DNA of 64,000 nucleotides from CAZNHL01 sp964572965 (GTDB lineage Bacteria; Bacteroidota; Bacteroidia; Cytophagales; UBA9547), in contig CAZNHL010000010.1 of NCBI GenBank assembly GCA_964572965.1, positions 1 through 64,000 of the forward strand, read 5' to 3'. Shown piece by piece: positions 61,668 to 64,000 of the stretch (position 1 is the stretch's first letter; each line of letters opens with the position of its first letter). Under the pieces are notes generated by a model. It made no database searches, had not been told where the DNA came from, and saw nothing but the letters and a program-made list of their open reading frames with translations. The position numbers and the translations under genes were made by a program.

Positions 61668-62528
61668 ATGAATCAGATGAAATACTTTTTTTTAATAAGT
61701 AGCTTGGTTTTAATAAGTAGTTTTTTCTCTTTTTGCAATGCTCAGGACCAGACAAGGAAAGATTCTCTTCGCCAGCAAAAATTATTAAGAGGCGAGAGAG
61801 CACGTTATGTGGCTGATTCGTCAAGAAAAGCAAAAAGTATCCGGATAAAGGATTTTCTGGCAAGAACCCCCAATCTGATTAGCTGGACACCTACTTCTTT
61901 AGCTTATGCAAAAGTAGAGTTGATGTATGAACGCTTTTTAAAACGGCGATTTTCTGTAGGCTTGTCTGCTATGTATAAGTATAATACTAATAGAAACTCC
62001 CATATAAAAGAAAGGACATATGATTCGAGTCCTTCATGGGGTGGGATGCCAGCGTTGGGAGCCAATCAACGTAACGGATATGGGAATATATGGGAGATGC
62101 CTTATTCCCAGGGGTATAGTTTGGGAGCATTTTCAAAGTTCTATTTTATCAATAATAAGGTATTTGTACATAGTGAATTATTTGGTCAGTATGCCTCATA
62201 CGATCATGTAAATGTTACCTGGTCAGAAAGAGTATGGCCTCAAATGTCAGATTCTTTAAAGGCATCTGTTACTTCCGGAGGTTTGAAAATATTGATAGGG
62301 TCGAGTGTTTCTATTCCTGTTACACAAAAGCTAGGTGTTTTCTTCGAATATTTTGTAGGCTGCACCATAAGAATGGATTATGCAGATTTGTTTCATTACA
62401 AACAAAAACAGATAAGTTATGACGACTCAGGAGAACAAATAATAGTCCTTAAAGAAATGGAACCTGAAAACGTAAATAGTGTTACCATTAAACCACAGAC
62501 AGGTGTTCGTATAGGTTTACGTTTTTAA
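61668..62528 (+). CDS. Outer-membrane barrel protein, paralogue 2 of 4
   Basis: 286 codons; Met at 61668 or 61677, both give the signal peptide (YFFLISSLVLISSFFSFCNAQ, cleaved near CNAQ). Then a DSLRQQKLLRGERARYVADS charged linker, barrel strands AYAKVELMYERFLKRRFSVG (in parts) and SGGLKILIGSSVSIPVTQ, ending GVRIGLRF. Co-transcribed with paralogue 1 (12-bp gap). Confidence 0.8.
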   Translation: MNQMKYFFLISSLVLISSFFSFCNAQDQTRKDSLRQQKLLRGERARYVADSSRKAKSIRIKDFLARTPNLISWTPTSLAYAKVELMYERFLKRRFSVGLSAMYKYNTNRNSHIKERTYDSSPSWGGMPALGANQRNGYGNIWEMPYSQGYSLGAFSKFYFINNKVFVHSELFGQYASYDHVNVTWSERVWPQMSDSLKASVTSGGLKILIGSSVSIPVTQKLGVFFEYFVGCTIRMDYADLFHYKQKQISYDDSGEQIIVLKEMEPENVNSVTIKPQTGVRIGLRF

Positions 62529-62604
62529 TTTACGACAACATGATAGTTTTTATGGCCGGAGGCATTTTGTGATTCCGGTCAATTTTTTTTGTAGCAGTTC
62601 TGGC

Positions 62605-62612
62605 TAGGTTTG
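62605..62612 (+). promoter_or_regulatory. -7 box of paralogue 3
   Basis: TAGGTTTG, perfect TAnnTTTG, 22 bp before the ATG at 62635. The preceding TTTTGTGATTCCGGTCAATT block is repeated before paralogue 4, indicating duplication with promoter. Confidence 0.6.
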
Positions 62613-62634
62613 TCGCATAGAAAATAGAAAAGCT

Positions 62635-63414
62635 ATGGAGACAATCGTATTTTTATTTTGTTCCCCAAATTATAGAAAGTCAGTATTGAAACTATTGTTA
62701 TTGCCAATGCTGTTTTTTCAAAATCCATTGATTAAAGCACAAGATCTTGCTATTAGTCGGCCCGATAGCTTTCCTTCAAAAAATATGCTGGCAATCCAGC
62801 TCCCGGAAGTTTTGCATATGGGCTTAGAATTGAATTATCAACGCTTTATAACAAAGAAAAATACTCGTGCGGTTTCGCTAAGTGCAGGAATTAAACCTGG
62901 TGGTGTTCCTGTGAATGAAGGAGGAAGTGGGAGCTTGTCTATTTATGATGATAATGGTGATTTTGATATCAAAGAAAGGTATCCCCGATTTTTAGCAACA
63001 AAGAGTTATTATGTTGCATTGGGCATTAAACAATATGTTGTAAAACGTTTTTATTGTGAAATAGATGCTTTTGTAAGGCTTTCTTCTCTTGAAGGCACTA
63101 CGTTTACATGGGGTTATGGAGGGCGTAACTTTTCTAATCAATATACGAAGCAGTTGGATTTGAATGCGCAGGATGTTGGAGGGAAGTTCTTGGTCGGATA
63201 TAGTTTAATTGCTAAAAAACTGCATAAAAGGGGAGTAGTCCTTGATGTATATGCTGGTTTGGGCATAAGGAATAGAAATGTCGATGTTTATGTATATAAG
63301 TACGAAGTCACATATGGTAATAGTGTTGTGGAGAAAAAATATAATTATGCAGAAAGTTTTTCCGGAGTAATAGGAAGTCCGCAGTTAGGGTGCAGGATGG
63401 GTTTTCGGTTCTGA
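62635..63414 (+). CDS. Outer-membrane barrel protein, paralogue 3 of 4
   Basis: 259 codons. Signal region FVLK...LLLPMLFFQNPLIKAQ (cleavage near KAQ), short linker, barrel strands LELNYQRFITKKNTRAVSLS, VKRFYCEIDAFVRLSSLEG, VGGKFLVGYSLI and VLDVYAGLGIRNR, ending LGCRMGFRF. Shorter linker than in paralogues 1 and 2. Own promoter box. Confidence 0.8.
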   Translation: METIVFLFCSPNYRKSVLKLLLLPMLFFQNPLIKAQDLAISRPDSFPSKNMLAIQLPEVLHMGLELNYQRFITKKNTRAVSLSAGIKPGGVPVNEGGSGSLSIYDDNGDFDIKERYPRFLATKSYYVALGIKQYVVKRFYCEIDAFVRLSSLEGTTFTWGYGGRNFSNQYTKQLDLNAQDVGGKFLVGYSLIAKKLHKRGVVLDVYAGLGIRNRNVDVYVYKYEVTYGNSVVEKKYNYAESFSGVIGSPQLGCRMGFRF

Positions 63415-63505
63415 TTCTTTTAATGAATACGTAACAAAAGCATCTTGATAGAGGTGCTTTTTGCTTTTTGTGATTCTGGTCAATTTTTTTAGGAAAGCCA
63501 GTTTG

Positions 63506-63513
63506 TAGCTTTG
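63506..63513 (+). promoter_or_regulatory. -7 box of paralogue 4
   Basis: TAGCTTTG in the same context as the box of paralogue 3 (TGATTCTGGTCAATT block upstream), 22 bp before the ATG. Confidence 0.6.
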
Positions 63514-63535
63514 ATCTATAAGGAGTTTAAAAGCT

Positions 63536-64000
63536 ATGAAACAAGTGACCAGATTTGCTTTGATAATGCTAAGTAGTTGTTTAATCAGTTGTATTACTAC
63601 CGTCAATGGAAAAGCGCAAAAAGTATATTTTAATTCCCTATCTACAGGAGCTGCACTAACGGTAAAGGATAAAGTACAGCAAGATGAAAAGCAGAAAGAC
63701 TCTTTAAGCCGGGCTAAAAGACCTAGTGAAGTGCCTTTCTACAATTATTCATTTAATTATGTAAGCTGGCAAGTGTTGGCTTTGGCTGTAGGCAGCTATG
63801 ATTTTTCTTATGAAAGGCAATTCCACTTACGTAAGAGAGGCGCTTTGTTATTTGGATTGACACTGGGATATAAACCTCGCCAGAAAGAATCAGGACAGTA
63901 TTATAACCACGATGAGTTTGATGTTAATAACCCTACCCGTGAAACTATGCTGATGCCTTATACGGAAAGTTATTATATAGGCCCCTCTACTAAGTTTTTA
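63536..64000 (+). CDS. Outer-membrane barrel protein, paralogue 4 of 4 (3' partial)
   Basis: 155 codons to the window end, no stop. MKQVTRFALIMLSSCLISC, possibly a lipoprotein-like or ordinary signal (NGKAQ cleavage), charged linker (DKVQQDEKQKDSLSRAKR), then barrel strands YDFSYERQFHLRKRGALLFG and LTLGYKPRQK matching the other three paralogues. The remaining barrel lies outside the window. Confidence 0.8.
   Translation, partial: MKQVTRFALIMLSSCLISCITTVNGKAQKVYFNSLSTGAALTVKDKVQQDEKQKDSLSRAKRPSEVPFYNYSFNYVSWQVLALAVGSYDFSYERQFHLRKRGALLFGLTLGYKPRQKESGQYYNHDEFDVNNPTRETMLMPYTESYYIGPSTKFL

Noticed and set aside
1..64000. tRNA, rRNA, tmRNA, phage or plasmid replication genes
   Set aside because: None recognised on reading; no attachment site or integrase next to the CRISPR block, so an integrative element cannot be claimed.

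Overview
This is a roughly 40% GC chromosomal window from a Bacteroidota bacterium, most likely Chitinophagales/Chitinophagaceae-like; I cannot name a genus. Evidence: type A and type B C-terminal secretion (T9SS) domains, TonB-dependent receptors with carboxypeptidase-like N-terminal domains, a fused alpha/beta 2-oxoacid dehydrogenase E1, repeated promoters of the Bacteroidota type (TAnnTTTG, at two genes with TTG 19 nt upstream) and almost no Shine-Dalgarno sequences. Two runs of exactly 10 N (44687-44696 and 57529-57538) mark assembly gaps.

Layout. 1-6.7 kb: two large secreted T9SS clients (the first cut by the window edge), a short secreted ORF, a frameshifted REP-associated transposase inside 31-bp inverted repeats, and two unrecognised envelope genes. 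6.8-19.5 kb: TerC-type membrane protein, MsbA-like ABC exporter, fused E1 dehydrogenase, a small lipoprotein with a 692-residue secreted protein made of two repeat families, a lipoprotein with a palindromic candidate operator, a bacilliredoxin, an outer-membrane barrel, a 57-residue secreted peptide, a dipeptide epimerase, a DoxX-like protein and a doubtful ORF. 19.6-24.6 kb: a secreted leucine-rich-repeat protein, then thrA and thrB. 24.6-25.65 kb: four tandem ~255-bp units, each with a promoter-like box and a terminator hairpin, probably four small RNA genes. 25.65-33.6 kb: a nucleotidyltransferase-HEPN fusion, a TPR/HTH sensor-regulator, and a TonB receptor, beta-helix lipoprotein and purple-acid-phosphatase-like cluster.

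33.9-46.7 kb: a complete type I-B (Cst/Tneap) CRISPR-Cas locus, cas6, cas8b1, cas7, cas5, cas3, cas4, a GxxExxY-family gene, cas1, cas2, then an array of at least 52 repeats of 30 bp with a leader and a degenerate last repeat. The most interesting element lies in the cas6-cas8b1 gap. On the minus strand there is a compact RNA gene with a perfect TAAATTTG box, one CRISPR-repeat copy (27 of 30 positions), a spacer-like segment, and a 14-bp stem followed by a U-rich tail. The first 17 nt of the spacer-like segment match a site 48 bp upstream of a 74-codon ORF that precedes cas8b1. The only mismatches are at positions 6 and 12, the positions not base-paired in type I Cascade-target duplexes. This is the architecture expected of a CreA/CreR-like guide that makes Cascade repress its own operon or a guarded toxin. 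The 74-codon ORF ends in a duplicate of the cas6 3' end.

46.9-64 kb: a TonB-type outer-membrane protein, a kelch-like T9SS client, an intact REP-associated transposase with flanking REP copies, an orphan mini-CRISPR, thrC, gltB-gltD, and four tandem paralogous outer-membrane proteins, the last cut by the window end. thrA-thrB and thrC, often adjacent in this phylum, are here separated by 28 kb of largely accessory DNA.
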